Shown piece after piece: positions 25,480 to 34,077 of a stretch of DNA of 53,853 bases. A program made the translations under genes and the position numbers. How positions within the stretch are numbered: the first letter of the stretch is position 1; each line of letters opens with the position of its first letter. The stretch comes from CAYQSU01 sp964420325 (GTDB lineage: Bacteria; Pseudomonadota; Alphaproteobacteria; Rhodospirillales; Defluviicoccaceae): assembly GCA_964420325.1 (NCBI GenBank), contig CAYQSU010000016.1, positions 1 through 53,853 of the forward strand. Reading direction: 5' to 3'. A model generated the notes under the pieces. That model searched no databases. It saw only the letters and a program-made list of their open reading frames with translations, and was not told the origin of the DNA.

Positions 25480-26031
25480 CTACTTCTCGCCCTTGACCTC
25501 GATCTTGCGGGTCTTCTCCTGGGCCTCCGGGGTCTTCGGCAGGGTGATGGTGAGGACGCCGTTGCGGAAGCTGGCCTCGACCTTCTCGGCGTCGATTCCG
25601 GCGGGCACGGACAGCGTCCGCTGGAACGATCCGTAGCGCCGCTCCGACAGATAGTAGCTGCCCTCTTCCTGGCCCTCCTCCCGCTCCTCCTTCTTTTCGC
25701 CGCGGATGATCAGCGTGTCGTTGGAGAGGCGGACGTCGATGTCCTGCTCGTCGAGGCCGGGCAGGTCCGCGCGGACCTGGATCTCGGTCCCCTTGTCGAT
25801 CACGTCGACCGCCGGCATGCCGGCCTCGCCCAGCATCGGAAAGCCCCGGAACGGCTCGAGAAAGCCGCGGCCGCGCCGGCGCCCGCGACCCATGGGCCAG
25901 CCGGACCAGAACTCGTCGAACAGCCGGTCCATCTCCTCGCGCAGGCCGATCAGCGGCTGCCACGGGCTTTCCATGGGTCCGCCACGCTCCGGCTCCATCC
26001 TCACCGGAACCTTGCCCTTCTCCTTCGCCAT
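25480..26031 (-). CDS. Hsp20 small heat-shock protein
   Basis: A 183-residue alpha-crystallin-domain chaperone that would hold unfolding proteins. The N-terminal arm (MDRLFDEFWSGWP) is followed by the alpha-crystallin domain starting at MPAVDVIDKG, with ADLPGLDEQDIDV and RTLSVPAGID, and the GVLTITLPK beta-9 signature. The sequence SERRYGSFQRTLSVP is diagnostic. GAGGAGGG a few nt upstream of the ATG gives a strong ribosome binding site. I saw no clear thermosensor or RpoH promoter. Confidence 0.95.
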   Translation of the reverse strand: MAKEKGKVPVRMEPERGGPMESPWQPLIGLREEMDRLFDEFWSGWPMGRGRRRGRGFLEPFRGFPMLGEAGMPAVDVIDKGTEIQVRADLPGLDEQDIDVRLSNDTLIIRGEKKEEREEGQEEGSYYLSERRYGSFQRTLSVPAGIDAEKVEASFRNGVLTITLPKTPEAQEKTRKIEVKGEK

Positions 26032-26197
26032 GGTTGTCCCTCCTCGTCTGTCCAGTCGAGCGGACGCCGGGGTGCGAGCCGGCGCGCCCGAAAAGTGGTC
26101 ATTGCCCTGTCGATTGATCGCGCAATTATGTAGGCCCGCCGGGCGGGCTCCGCAAGATGGCTGGGCTCCCCGCGATCCTGCCGCATCTCGTCGGCGG

Positions 26198-26288
26198 TGG
26201 CGGATGGGGTGGGATTCGAACCCACGATGGGCTTTTGACCCATACTCCCTTAGCAGGGGAGCGCCTTCGACCACTCGGCCACCCATCC
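26198..26288 (-). tRNA. tRNA-Ser (GCT)
   Basis: On the minus strand the acceptor stem GGATGGG pairs with CCCATCC, the anticodon stem CTCCC/GGGAG encloses GCT, there is a long variable arm (ATGGG/CCCAT), and the T-arm is GTGGGTTCGAATCCCAC. The discriminator is G and CCA is encoded. It reads AGC and AGU serine codons. Confidence 0.97.
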
Positions 26289-26351
26289 AAGGAGGGCTGC
26301 GTCGCGTCGCGCCCGCCCGCCGTTCTACAGGCTGCCCCGAGAGGGTGTCAA

Positions 26352-26843
26352 TCAAGGCCCGGCCGCGATGTCCTCACGCACCGCGCCGCCGGTGAGCCGT
26401 TGCAGCTCGTCGGCGGTGGTCGCGAACACGCAGTGCGGGTGGCCGGCGGCGGCATAGACGGTAGCGAACCGGCAAAGTCGGGCGTCGATGACCGTGGGCA
26501 ACGGACGCCGAAGGCCCACCGGCGCGACGCCGCCGATGGCGAACCCGGTCGCCTTGCGCACGCGGCCGGCATCGGCGCGGCTGACCCGCCCGGCAAGCCC
26601 GACAGCATCGGGCAGGGCGGATTCGAGGCAGCGGCGATCGCCGGAGACGAGGGCCATCACCGGCCGGTCGCCGACCAGGAACACCAGCGACTTGACGATG
26701 GCGCCGAGTGGCGCGCCAAGGGCCTCGGCGGCGTCGCGGGCGCTGCGCGCGGTGTCCTCGAGCGCGATCACGCGGGCTGCGGAGCCGGCCGCGGCAAGCG
26801 CGTCCACAACCCGCCGCACGGACGGGCTGTCGAGAGGGGTCAT
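26352..26843 (-). CDS. YbaK/EbsC-family aminoacyl-tRNA deacylase-like protein
   Basis: A 163-residue protein of the YbaK/ProX family, which hydrolyses mischarged aminoacyl-tRNAs in trans. The family core is visible: a conserved lysine in AIVKSLVF near residue 50, VSGDRRCLESAL, RKATGFAIGGVAPVG with the glycine-rich loop, and ATVYAAAGHPHCVF. Length and layout fit a freestanding deacylase. The substrate (Cys-tRNA-Pro, Ala-tRNA or another) cannot be told by reading. Confidence 0.9.
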   Translation of the reverse strand: MTPLDSPSVRRVVDALAAAGSAARVIALEDTARSARDAAEALGAPLGAIVKSLVFLVGDRPVMALVSGDRRCLESALPDAVGLAGRVSRADAGRVRKATGFAIGGVAPVGLRRPLPTVIDARLCRFATVYAAAGHPHCVFATTADELQRLTGGAVREDIAAGP

Positions 26844-26958
26844 GGTCGCCTCCTGGGTCGCCGGCGGGCCGCGCCCGGGGGCAAGGCGCGGTGGCGTGGA
26901 CCGATCGATCCCCCTTATAGTCGCGGCGCCTTGCGGGGGAAAACCGTTTGCGCGCGCC

Positions 26959-27726
26959 GTGACCGATCTTCAGAAGACCCTGAGCACCCTTTACACCGGT
27001 CGCAGCCGGCGCGCGGCCCGGTTCCGCCTGGCGCTGCTCGGCTTCGACACGCTTACCATCGGCTTCTTCATCGTCGCGACGATGGTCGAGCCCGAACCCT
27101 GGGTGTGGGCCGTCGACATCGCCTTCGCGGTCGTTCTCGCCGCCGACTTCGCCGCCCGCCTGGCCATCGCCACCCACCGCCCGAGGTTCCTCGCGCAGCT
27201 CACCTCGCTCGCCGACCTCGTCGTCATCGTCACCCTGCTCGTCGCACCGTTCATCGAGAGCTGGGCGTTCCTGAGGGTGTTGAGGGCGCTTAAGCTCCTG
27301 CGCTCCTACCACGTGCTGCGCGACCTGCGCTCTCGGCATCCGTTCTTCCGCCGCAACGAGGACGTGATCGTCTCCTGCGTCAACCTCGCCGTCTTCGTCT
27401 TCTTCGTCACCGCCCTCGTCTACGTGCTCGAGAAGGACGTCAACCCGGGCATCCGCACCTACGTCGACGCGCTCTATTTCACGGTGACGACGCTGACCAC
27501 CACGGGGTTCGGCGACATCACGCTCTCCGGCACCGAAGGGCGCCTCCTTGCCGTCGTGGTGATGGTGGTCGGCGTCGGCCTCTTCCTCCGCCTGGTCCAG
27601 ACCATCTTCCGGCCGCCCAAGGCCCGCTACACCTGCCCCGACTGCGGGCTCAGCAGCCATGACGCTGACGCGTCCCACTGCAAGCACTGCGGACACGTCA
27701 TCTACATCGAGCACGAGAGCCCCTGA
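26959..27726 (+). CDS. Voltage-sensor-type potassium channel with C-terminal zinc ribbon
   Basis: A 255-residue six-helix membrane protein. S1 to S3 lie near 22-43, 48-70 and 81-99; S4 near 102-121 carries arginines and a lysine every third residue (RVLRALKLLR). S5 is near 135-157, a pore loop with filter TTGFGD is at 181-186, and S6 near 194-216. The filter is GFGD rather than GYGD, seen in some prokaryotic channels. The cytosolic tail has a zinc ribbon with cysteines at 226, 229, 241 and 244. The start is GTG at 26959 with a weak ribosome site. It is a tetramer candidate for K+ conduction; the ribbon may sense or bind metal or a partner (inference). Confidence 0.85.
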   Translation: MTDLQKTLSTLYTGRSRRAARFRLALLGFDTLTIGFFIVATMVEPEPWVWAVDIAFAVVLAADFAARLAIATHRPRFLAQLTSLADLVVIVTLLVAPFIESWAFLRVLRALKLLRSYHVLRDLRSRHPFFRRNEDVIVSCVNLAVFVFFVTALVYVLEKDVNPGIRTYVDALYFTVTTLTTTGFGDITLSGTEGRLLAVVVMVVGVGLFLRLVQTIFRPPKARYTCPDCGLSSHDADASHCKHCGHVIYIEHESP

Positions 27727-27829
27727 GCTGCCCCGACGGTTCCGGGTTTCACCGAAACTTCATCATTCGAGGCTACCGATGGACAAGAGGCGGCACCTAG
27801 GCTGCCATCCTGTTCCGGAGGGCTTGCCC

Positions 27830-28141
27830 GTGACCGTCGTCCCGCTTCACCCCCGGCACCTCACCGACGCCGACGTCGTCGCCCTACGTCCACGCGTCCT
27901 CCGGCTGGTGAGGGGATCGGGAGCCGACCGCTGGATCCTCGACATGGCCGGGCCCGGCCGGTACGTGCGCCTCGCGGTGGTCGACCGCCAGGGTGGCGTC
28001 CTGTTCGCCATCACCCGGCGCCGCGGCGCCTACCGGATCACCGACCGCGGCGGACGGTGCATCGTCGAGACGCGGCGGCTTGCCGACGTGCTGGCCGTGC
28101 TCGCTGCGAGGGCGGCTCCGTTCGGAACGCGGGCGGACTAG
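27830..28141 (+). CDS. Small conserved-looking hypothetical protein
   Basis: A 103-residue basic protein beginning MTVVPLHPRHLTDADVV. GGAGGG lies 7 nt before the GTG at 27830, a strong site; an upstream ATG at 27779 with a GAGG site would add 17 residues. The RYVRLAVVDRQGGVLFAITRRRGAYRITD segment looks like a small folded beta-rich unit. I recognise no family. Its stop shares CTAG with the convergent PEP-CTERM gene, a 4-nt overlap. Confidence 0.6.
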   Translation: MTVVPLHPRHLTDADVVALRPRVLRLVRGSGADRWILDMAGPGRYVRLAVVDRQGGVLFAITRRRGAYRITDRGGRCIVETRRLADVLAVLAARAAPFGTRAD

Positions 28142-28968
28142 CGGCGCCGGCGGCGGAGGGCGAAACCCAGGCCGCCGACCGCCATCGCGAACAGGCCCAT
28201 CGCCGACGGCTCGGCGACGCTGTTCGGCGACTGCTGGTCTTGGAAGTCCCCGTCGCCGGCGAACAGCACGTCGTCGATGAAGATGTTCTCGCGCGTGCCG
28301 TTGGTGTCGACGGTGACGGTGAGCACGAGCTGCTCGCCGAAGCCCGAGCCGATGAGGGCGTCGAGATCGACCAGGACGCTCTTCCAGTTGGCGGTGCCGT
28401 CGTCCGCCGAGGCGTTGTCGCCGAGGGCGACGGCATCGAAATCGAGGAAGCTCTCGCTGTTGATGCCGTCGCTCAAGGTGAAGAAGAAGAAGTCGGTGCC
28501 CTCGTAGCCGATGTCGTTGATCCAGAAGCTGAGGGACAGCGTGCGGTTGACGAAGCCGCTCAAGTCGACGGGCTCGAAGACGAGATCCAGCCGGCCGTCG
28601 CCGTCGTTGAACTTGAAGTTGTGCTCGGCGCCGCTCGTGACGGCGGTACCGTTGGGGGCGACGTCGGGGGCGTTGGCGCCCGCGGCCGAGTTCACGCCGA
28701 TGAAGTCGCTGGGATCATTGGTGATCACCGGGCCGGAGCCGAAGCCCCGCGTGTCCAGCCAGTAGGTGCGGAAGTCGAGACCGGGACCGCCGATGTTGTA
28801 GGATCCCTGGTTGGTGAGCGAGCTTCCGCTCGGCAGGGAATCGAGCGTTTCCGTGAAGGCATCGCTGAGCGCATTGAAGTTCTGCGCCGCGATGGTCCCT
28901 GCGTGGCTGGCCGGGCTCGCGATCGTGAGACCCAGCGCGAACGCCGTCAAGGCGCGTTTGACCGCCAT
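28138..28968 (-). CDS. PEP-CTERM sorting-domain protein
   Basis: A 276-residue secreted protein. An N-terminal signal peptide (ALTAFALGLTIASPASHA) is followed by a beta-rich extracellular domain and a C-terminal sorting tail: AEP, a hydrophobic helix (GLFAMAVGGLGFAL) and an RRRRR end. The canonical PEP is AEP here. Such tails are processed by exosortase, often in exopolysaccharide-producing bacteria, but no exosortase is in this window. AGGAGG precedes the ATG. The body domain has no recognised function. Confidence 0.87.
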   Translation of the reverse strand: MAVKRALTAFALGLTIASPASHAGTIAAQNFNALSDAFTETLDSLPSGSSLTNQGSYNIGGPGLDFRTYWLDTRGFGSGPVITNDPSDFIGVNSAAGANAPDVAPNGTAVTSGAEHNFKFNDGDGRLDLVFEPVDLSGFVNRTLSLSFWINDIGYEGTDFFFFTLSDGINSESFLDFDAVALGDNASADDGTANWKSVLVDLDALIGSGFGEQLVLTVTVDTNGTRENIFIDDVLFAGDGDFQDQQSPNSVAEPSAMGLFAMAVGGLGFALRRRRR

Positions 28969-29041
28969 TCTTGCCTCCTACCCATGTGTCCCCGCGGATG
29001 GTCCGCCGTCCTGCCGGCTCCGGTCCGGTTGTTGGCGAATA

Positions 29042-29069
29042 CAAATACCACGTGTATTCATGACGTCAA
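29042..29069 (-). promoter_or_regulatory. Candidate promoter with embedded palindrome for the PEP-CTERM gene
   Basis: On the minus strand a TTGACG -35-like hexamer and a TATTTG -10-like hexamer are 16 bp apart. The spacer and -10 overlap the inverted repeat AATAC-ACGTG-GTATT (plus strand 29044-29058), a placement typical of a repressor operator. The surrounding patch is AT-rich compared with the window. No regulator is encoded alongside. Confidence 0.35.
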
Positions 29070-29238
29070 GACAATTTTTACGAGACGCTTTCCGAACGTT
29101 CCTCCCGGGACGCCCCCATCTCCCGCCCACCAGCGTTTTGACGGCGGATCGGAAGAGGCGCTAGAGTTGCGGCGCCCGGCTCCGGATCAGAGCCGCGGGG
29201 CCCGCCGCGCCGGGTGGCGACGGCAAAGGGGGGGGCGG

Positions 29239-30237
29239 ATGAACCGAAGGCCCTTGGGTGCGACCGGCTTGTGGGTGACCCCGATCGGGCTGGGGATGGC
29301 GGCGCTCGGCCGGCCCGGCTACATCAATCTCGGGCACGCCGAGGATCTCGGCGGCGACCGCAGCGTCGACACCATGAAGGCGCACGCGTACGGGGTGCTC
29401 GACGTGGCGCTGGCACTTGGCGTGCGCTACTACGACGCGGCGCGCTCCTATGGGCGGGGCGAGGCCTTCCTCGGCGCGTGGCTTCGGTCCCGCTTCGTCG
29501 ACGCCGACGAGGAGGTCGTCGTCGGGTCGAAGTGGGGCTACACGTATACCGCCGATTGGCGGGTCGATGCCGCGGTGCACGAGGTCAAGGAGCACACCCT
29601 CGCGGTGCTGCGCCGCCAGTGGCGCGAGAGCCGGGAGAATCTCGGCGACTTCCTCCGTCTCTATCAGATCCACTCGGCGACCCTGGAGAGCGGCGTCCTC
29701 GACGACCGCGACGTGCTGAGCGAACTCGCCCGACTGAAGGCGGAGGGCATCGTCATCGGGTTGACGCTGAGCGGTCCCAATCAGTCCCAGGTGCTGAAGC
29801 GCGCGGCAGCGATTCGCATCGATGGCCGACGCCTGTTCGATTGCGTCCAGGCCACCTGGAACGTGCTCGAGCCCTCGGGCGGTGGCGCGCTCGAGGAGGC
29901 GCGGAACGAGGGCATCGGCGTGATCGTCAAGGAGGCGCTGGCCAACGGCCGGCTGACCTCCCGCAACGCCGATCCGGGTTTCGCCCGGACCGCCGCGGTG
30001 TTGGCCCGGCAGGCGCGTCGGCTGCGCACCTCGGTCGACGCGCTGGCACTTGCCGCCGTGCTGGCGCAGCCGTGGGCGGACGTCGTCCTCTCCGGTGCCG
30101 CCACCCAGCAGCAGATCCATTCGAACGCCCGCGCCACGCAGGTGCGCCTGGACGAGGGGGCGCTCTCCGTGCTTGACGGACTCGCCGAGCGGCCCGAGGA
30201 CTACTGGAGCCTCCGCGGCCGGCTGCCGTGGACCTGA
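29239..30237 (+). CDS. Aldo/keto reductase
   Basis: A 332-residue NADPH-dependent oxidoreductase with the AKR tetrad D66, Y71 (YYDAARSYG), K98 (GSKWGYT) and H145 (YQIHSA). The fold elements LGATGLWVTPIGLG and the GIGVIVKEALANGRL loop also fit. It may use aldehydes, sugar-derived ketones or small carbonyls; the substrate is unknown. A GGGGG site precedes the ATG. It lies 33 bp before the GNAT-peptidase gene and could be cotranscribed with the RimK module. Confidence 0.92.
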   Translation: MNRRPLGATGLWVTPIGLGMAALGRPGYINLGHAEDLGGDRSVDTMKAHAYGVLDVALALGVRYYDAARSYGRGEAFLGAWLRSRFVDADEEVVVGSKWGYTYTADWRVDAAVHEVKEHTLAVLRRQWRESRENLGDFLRLYQIHSATLESGVLDDRDVLSELARLKAEGIVIGLTLSGPNQSQVLKRAAAIRIDGRRLFDCVQATWNVLEPSGGGALEEARNEGIGVIVKEALANGRLTSRNADPGFARTAAVLARQARRLRTSVDALALAAVLAQPWADVVLSGAATQQQIHSNARATQVRLDEGALSVLDGLAERPEDYWSLRGRLPWT

Positions 30238-30269
30238 GCACAGGACCCGGCCGGCGCCGTCTTCACGCC

Positions 30270-31433
30270 ATGGATGCTATCGACACTGCGCCGCACGGGG
30301 GGCAGAATGTCGCACCGATGCTTCGCCCCGCCACCACCGCCGACGTCAGGGACCTCGTCCGGATCGAGAACGGCTCCTTCGAAACCGACCGCTTCACGGC
30401 GCGAGCGTTTCGCTACCTGTTGTCGAGGGCGAATGCGGCGACCGTTGTCGACGAAGGACCGGACGGCGCGATCCGCGGCTACGCCATGGTGCTGTTCAAC
30501 CGCGGCACCTCGCTCGCGCGGCTCTACTCCATCGCCGTCGACGCGAGCTTTCGCCGTTGCGGCGTCGGCGGCGGTCTGCTCGCGGCGATCGAGGATGTCG
30601 CCCGCGAACGCGATGCCGCGACGATGCGCCTGGAGGTGCGGGCCGACGACCCCGAGACCCAGGCCTGGTACGCCTCGCAGGGCTACCGCCGGTTCGGCGT
30701 CTACGGCCACTACTACGACGATCAGGCGGATGCGGTGCGGATGGAGAAGTCGCTGGCGCCGCCGCTGGATCCCAGCTTGGCACGCGTACCCTTCTATGCG
30801 CAGAGCCTCGATTTCACCTGCGGCCCGGCGGCCCTGCTGATGGCAATGCATGCCCTCGATGCGTCAATCCCCCTGAACCAGCACACCGAGCTTGGATTGT
30901 GGCGGGAATCGACCACGGTGTTCATGACCCGGGGCCACGGCGGCTGCAGTCCGGAGGGCTTGGCGCTGGCCGCGGCGAACCGTGGCTTCCAGGTCGAGCT
31001 GTTCCTGAGCCAGCCGGGGGTGCTGTTCATCGATTCGGTGCGCAGCGAGAAGAAGAAGCAGATCATCCGCATGGTCCAGGAGGGTTTCCGCAAGGACTTG
31101 AAGAAGACTGGCGTTCCCATGCACTTCCGGCCTCTCGGTGCCGAGACCATGCGCCGCCGGTTCGAGGCCGGCGGCATCCCCGTGGTGCTCATCAGCTCCT
31201 ACCGCCTCGACCTGGAGAAGCAGCCGCACTGGGTTGTCGTCACCGGTTTCGATGGCAAGTATATCTACCTGCACGACCCCAGCGTCGACGCGGATGAGGG
31301 CAAGACGATCACCGACTGCATGCAGATCCCGATCCAGCAACGAGACTTCGCCAAGATGGCCCGTTACGGCCGCTCACAGCTGAAGGCGGCACTCATCGTC
31401 GCCAAGGGGCCGGGCTCGTGCCGGTCCACGTAA
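30270..31433 (+). CDS. GNAT acetyltransferase fused to a C39-like cysteine peptidase
   Basis: A 387-residue two-domain protein. The N-terminal half (about 17-160) is a GNAT N-acetyltransferase with an RRCGVGGG acetyl-CoA loop near 95-102 and YASQGYRRFG at the end. The C-terminal half (about 170-380) is a C39/papain-like peptidase with C184 in DFTCGPAAL, H320 in PHWVVV and D336 in LHDPSVD. It overlaps the downstream RimK-type ligase gene by 16 nt, so the two are translationally linked. The ATG at 30270 lacks a strong ribosome site; an upstream GTG (30228) or the ATG at 30318 are alternatives. The combination suggests a peptide-processing and acylating enzyme; its substrate is unknown. Confidence 0.85.
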   Translation: MDAIDTAPHGGQNVAPMLRPATTADVRDLVRIENGSFETDRFTARAFRYLLSRANAATVVDEGPDGAIRGYAMVLFNRGTSLARLYSIAVDASFRRCGVGGGLLAAIEDVARERDAATMRLEVRADDPETQAWYASQGYRRFGVYGHYYDDQADAVRMEKSLAPPLDPSLARVPFYAQSLDFTCGPAALLMAMHALDASIPLNQHTELGLWRESTTVFMTRGHGGCSPEGLALAAANRGFQVELFLSQPGVLFIDSVRSEKKKQIIRMVQEGFRKDLKKTGVPMHFRPLGAETMRRRFEAGGIPVVLISSYRLDLEKQPHWVVVTGFDGKYIYLHDPSVDADEGKTITDCMQIPIQQRDFAKMARYGRSQLKAALIVAKGPGSCRST

Positions 31434-32953
31434 TCGTCGTCGATCGCGAACGGGACTTCCCCTGGCCGGCGGCCGACCGGCTGGTCATGCCGGCGCGCCG
31501 CTTCGTCGAGGAGGCGGCACGGCGGCTGCCGAGCTCGGCCCGCGTCATCAATCTGTGCCGGGACTACAGCTACCAGAGCCTGGGCTACTACTGCTCGCTC
31601 CTCGCCGAAGCGCGCGGCCAGAAGGTCATTCCCTCGGTCGAGGTCATGCTCGATCTGCATTGGAAGCGGCTTCTGCGCATAGCCCTTCCGGAGGTTCAGG
31701 AGCTGGTCCGAAAGACGTTTCAGGCATCGCCGGAGGAGCAGCCGTCGTTCACCGTCAACATCTTCTTCGGCATCGTCGACGACCCCCGCCTCGGCGTGGT
31801 GGCGCGCCGCGTCTTCGAGCTGTTTCGCTGTCCGCTGCTGACCCTCGACTTCCGTCATCGCGGCGGCTGGGAGATCGTTTCGATCCGGCCGATGTCGATC
31901 CGCGAGGTGCGACACGAACAGCTGAACCTGTTCCGTTACGCGCTCGACCGCCACACCCATGCCGCCTGGCGCCCCCAGAAGGAGACCCAGCCGGCCCGCT
32001 ACTCGATCGCCATCCTGCATGATCCGGGCGAGCGGCTGCCGCCCTCCAATGCCCCGGCGCTGGCCCGCTTCGTCCGTGCCGGCGCGCAGCTCGGCATCGA
32101 GGTCGATCTGATCACGCGCGACGACTACTCGCGCCTGTCCGAGTACGACGCTCTGCTGATCCGCGAGACCACTGCCCTCGACCACCACACCTTTCGCTTC
32201 GCCAAGAAGGCCGAGAGCGAGGGCATGCCGGTGATCGACGACCCGCGATCGATCATGCGGTGCACCAACAAGGTGCTTCTTGCGGAGCTCCTGCAGGCCA
32301 ACAACGTCCCGGCGCCGACGACGCTCATCCTCGACCGCCGGCGGATGCACCGCGCCGAGCGGGAGCTCGCCTATCCGCTCGTCGTCAAGGTGCCCGACTC
32401 GGCCTTCTCCAAGGGCGTGTTCAAGGTGACCAGCCGCGACGAGCTCGACGAGGTCGCGGCCAAGGTGTTCAAGCAATCCGACCTGATCATTGCGCAGGAG
32501 TACATGGAGACGCCCTTCGACTGGCGCGTCGGCGTGCTCGAGGGCGTGCCCCTTTACGTCTGCCGCTACCATATGGCCCGCGGTCACTGGCAGATCATCA
32601 AGCACGGCCGCGACGCCCAGATCACCACCGGCAGGGCGGCGACGCTGGCCGTGGACGCGGCGCCGCGGCGGGTCGTCGAGGTCGCCGTCCAGGCGGCGAG
32701 GCTGTTCGGCGACGGCCTCTACGGGATCGACCTCAAGGAGACGCCGGACGGCGTCTACGTCATCGAGGTCAACGACAATCCGAACATCGATGCCGGCGTC
32801 GAGGACGCCGTGCTCAAGGACGACCTCTACCGGCTGGTCATGGAGGCGTTCATCCGCCGACTGGATAAGCGCTCGCAGCGCGAGCCGAGCAACGGCCGGC
32901 GGCGGCGTCTCGTCAATGTGGAGGCGAGCGCGGGCGGCCTCGGCCTTCGGTGA
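31418..32953 (+). CDS. RimK-type ATP-grasp ligase with N-terminal RLAN domain
   Basis: A 511-residue protein. Residues 1 to about 180 match the RLAN domain found before RimK-like ATP-grasps (SYQSLGYYCSLLAEA). Residues 280-480 form the ATP-grasp: CTNKVLLAELL, K324 in VVKVPD, the QEYMETPFDWRVGVL segment at 360-374, D438, and E450 with NDNPN. These bind ATP and Mg2+ for carboxylate-amine ligation. RimK-type enzymes add amino acids to peptide termini or side chains. The start is GTG inside the preceding gene. Its end overlaps the convergent glycosyltransferase gene by 41 bp. Confidence 0.9.
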   Translation: MPVHVIVVDRERDFPWPAADRLVMPARRFVEEAARRLPSSARVINLCRDYSYQSLGYYCSLLAEARGQKVIPSVEVMLDLHWKRLLRIALPEVQELVRKTFQASPEEQPSFTVNIFFGIVDDPRLGVVARRVFELFRCPLLTLDFRHRGGWEIVSIRPMSIREVRHEQLNLFRYALDRHTHAAWRPQKETQPARYSIAILHDPGERLPPSNAPALARFVRAGAQLGIEVDLITRDDYSRLSEYDALLIRETTALDHHTFRFAKKAESEGMPVIDDPRSIMRCTNKVLLAELLQANNVPAPTTLILDRRRMHRAERELAYPLVVKVPDSAFSKGVFKVTSRDELDEVAAKVFKQSDLIIAQEYMETPFDWRVGVLEGVPLYVCRYHMARGHWQIIKHGRDAQITTGRAATLAVDAAPRRVVEVAVQAARLFGDGLYGIDLKETPDGVYVIEVNDNPNIDAGVEDAVLKDDLYRLVMEAFIRRLDKRSQREPSNGRRRRLVNVEASAGGLGLR

Positions 32954-34073
32954 GCAGGGAGCGATAGAGCCGGACGGTGGCGTCGGCGACGACTGCGTCC
33001 GAGAACCCGCTCTCGGCGCGGGCGCGCGCCGCGCGGCCGAGAGCGTGCCGGAGTTCGGGGGCGTCGATCAGCCGCTCGATTGCGTCGGCGAGCGCGGTGG
33101 GGTCGCGGGGGCGAACGAGGAGCCCGGTCTCGCCATGGCGGACGAGATCCCGGCAGCCGGGGACGTCGGTGGCGATCAGCGGCCGGCCGGAGGCGGCAGC
33201 CTCGAGGAGGCTCATCGGCATGCCCTCACGGTAGGAGGGCAGCACGGCCAGGGTCGCGTCCGCCCACACCGCCGGGATGTCTTCGCGGTAGCCGACCCAG
33301 TCGACGAGGCCGTCGGCGGTCCAGCGGGCCAGCGTCTCGGCCGCGATCGACTGCGGGTTCTCGGGGTCGGTCGGGCCAACGAGAACGAAGCGCACGGTCC
33401 GGCCGCGCCTGCGCAGGAGGCGGGCGGCATCGACGATCTCCCGGATGCCCTTGTCGTGCAGCATGCGGCCGACGAAGGTGACCGTCGGCGGGCCGTCCGG
33501 CTCGGGACGCACGCAGAACCGGCGCACGTCGACACCGGACCCGGGAACGATCGCGACCCGGTCGGAGCCGGCGATGCGGCGCGTCACGACCATCTCGTAA
33601 TCGTCCCGGTTCTGGACGACGACGCGGACCGACGGCCGGCTCGAAAGTGTCCGCAGCGCCGTCAGCACCAGGACCCTCAGGACGCCGGCCCGGAGGCCTT
33701 CGGCGGTGAAGACGAAGCCGAGGCCTGTCAGGGCGTTGACGATGCGCGGAACGCCGGCGAGACGGGCAGCGGCGGAGCCCAGAAGGCACATCTTGAGATT
33801 GACGTGGTGGACGAGGTCCGGCCGCTCCCGGCGGTAGGTTCGGGCGATGTCGAGAACGGTCGCGGCGCTGCCGAACGGGTTCAGGCTGCCGCGCTTGAGC
33901 CTGAGCGGCAGCGGCCGGAAGCCCTCGCGGGCAATGGGTTCGACGTGCTCGTTGAGGCGGGTCAGCACGACCACCTCGTAGCCGGCGTCCCGCGCCGCGC
34001 GCGCCATGGGCAGCCGGTGTGAGCAGAAGTACCAGTCCTCGGAGACGAGGTAGAGGATCTTCGCCGCGGCCAT
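32913..34073 (-). CDS. Family 4 glycosyltransferase
   Basis: A 386-residue GT-B-fold, GT4-type enzyme. The N-terminal part has EDWYFCSHRLPMARAA, and the donor-binding half has VPGSGVDVRRF, VGRMLHDKGIREI and PSYREGMPMSLLEAAASG with the E-x7-E motif, then PLIATDVPGCRD. It lies 4 nt after the O-antigen-ligase-like gene and probably acts in the same surface polysaccharide pathway. Donor and acceptor are unknown. Confidence 0.93.
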   Translation of the reverse strand: MAAAKILYLVSEDWYFCSHRLPMARAARDAGYEVVVLTRLNEHVEPIAREGFRPLPLRLKRGSLNPFGSAATVLDIARTYRRERPDLVHHVNLKMCLLGSAAARLAGVPRIVNALTGLGFVFTAEGLRAGVLRVLVLTALRTLSSRPSVRVVVQNRDDYEMVVTRRIAGSDRVAIVPGSGVDVRRFCVRPEPDGPPTVTFVGRMLHDKGIREIVDAARLLRRRGRTVRFVLVGPTDPENPQSIAAETLARWTADGLVDWVGYREDIPAVWADATLAVLPSYREGMPMSLLEAAASGRPLIATDVPGCRDLVRHGETGLLVRPRDPTALADAIERLIDAPELRHALGRAARARAESGFSDAVVADATVRLYRSLLTEGRGRPRSPPH

Positions 34074-34077
34074 CGGG

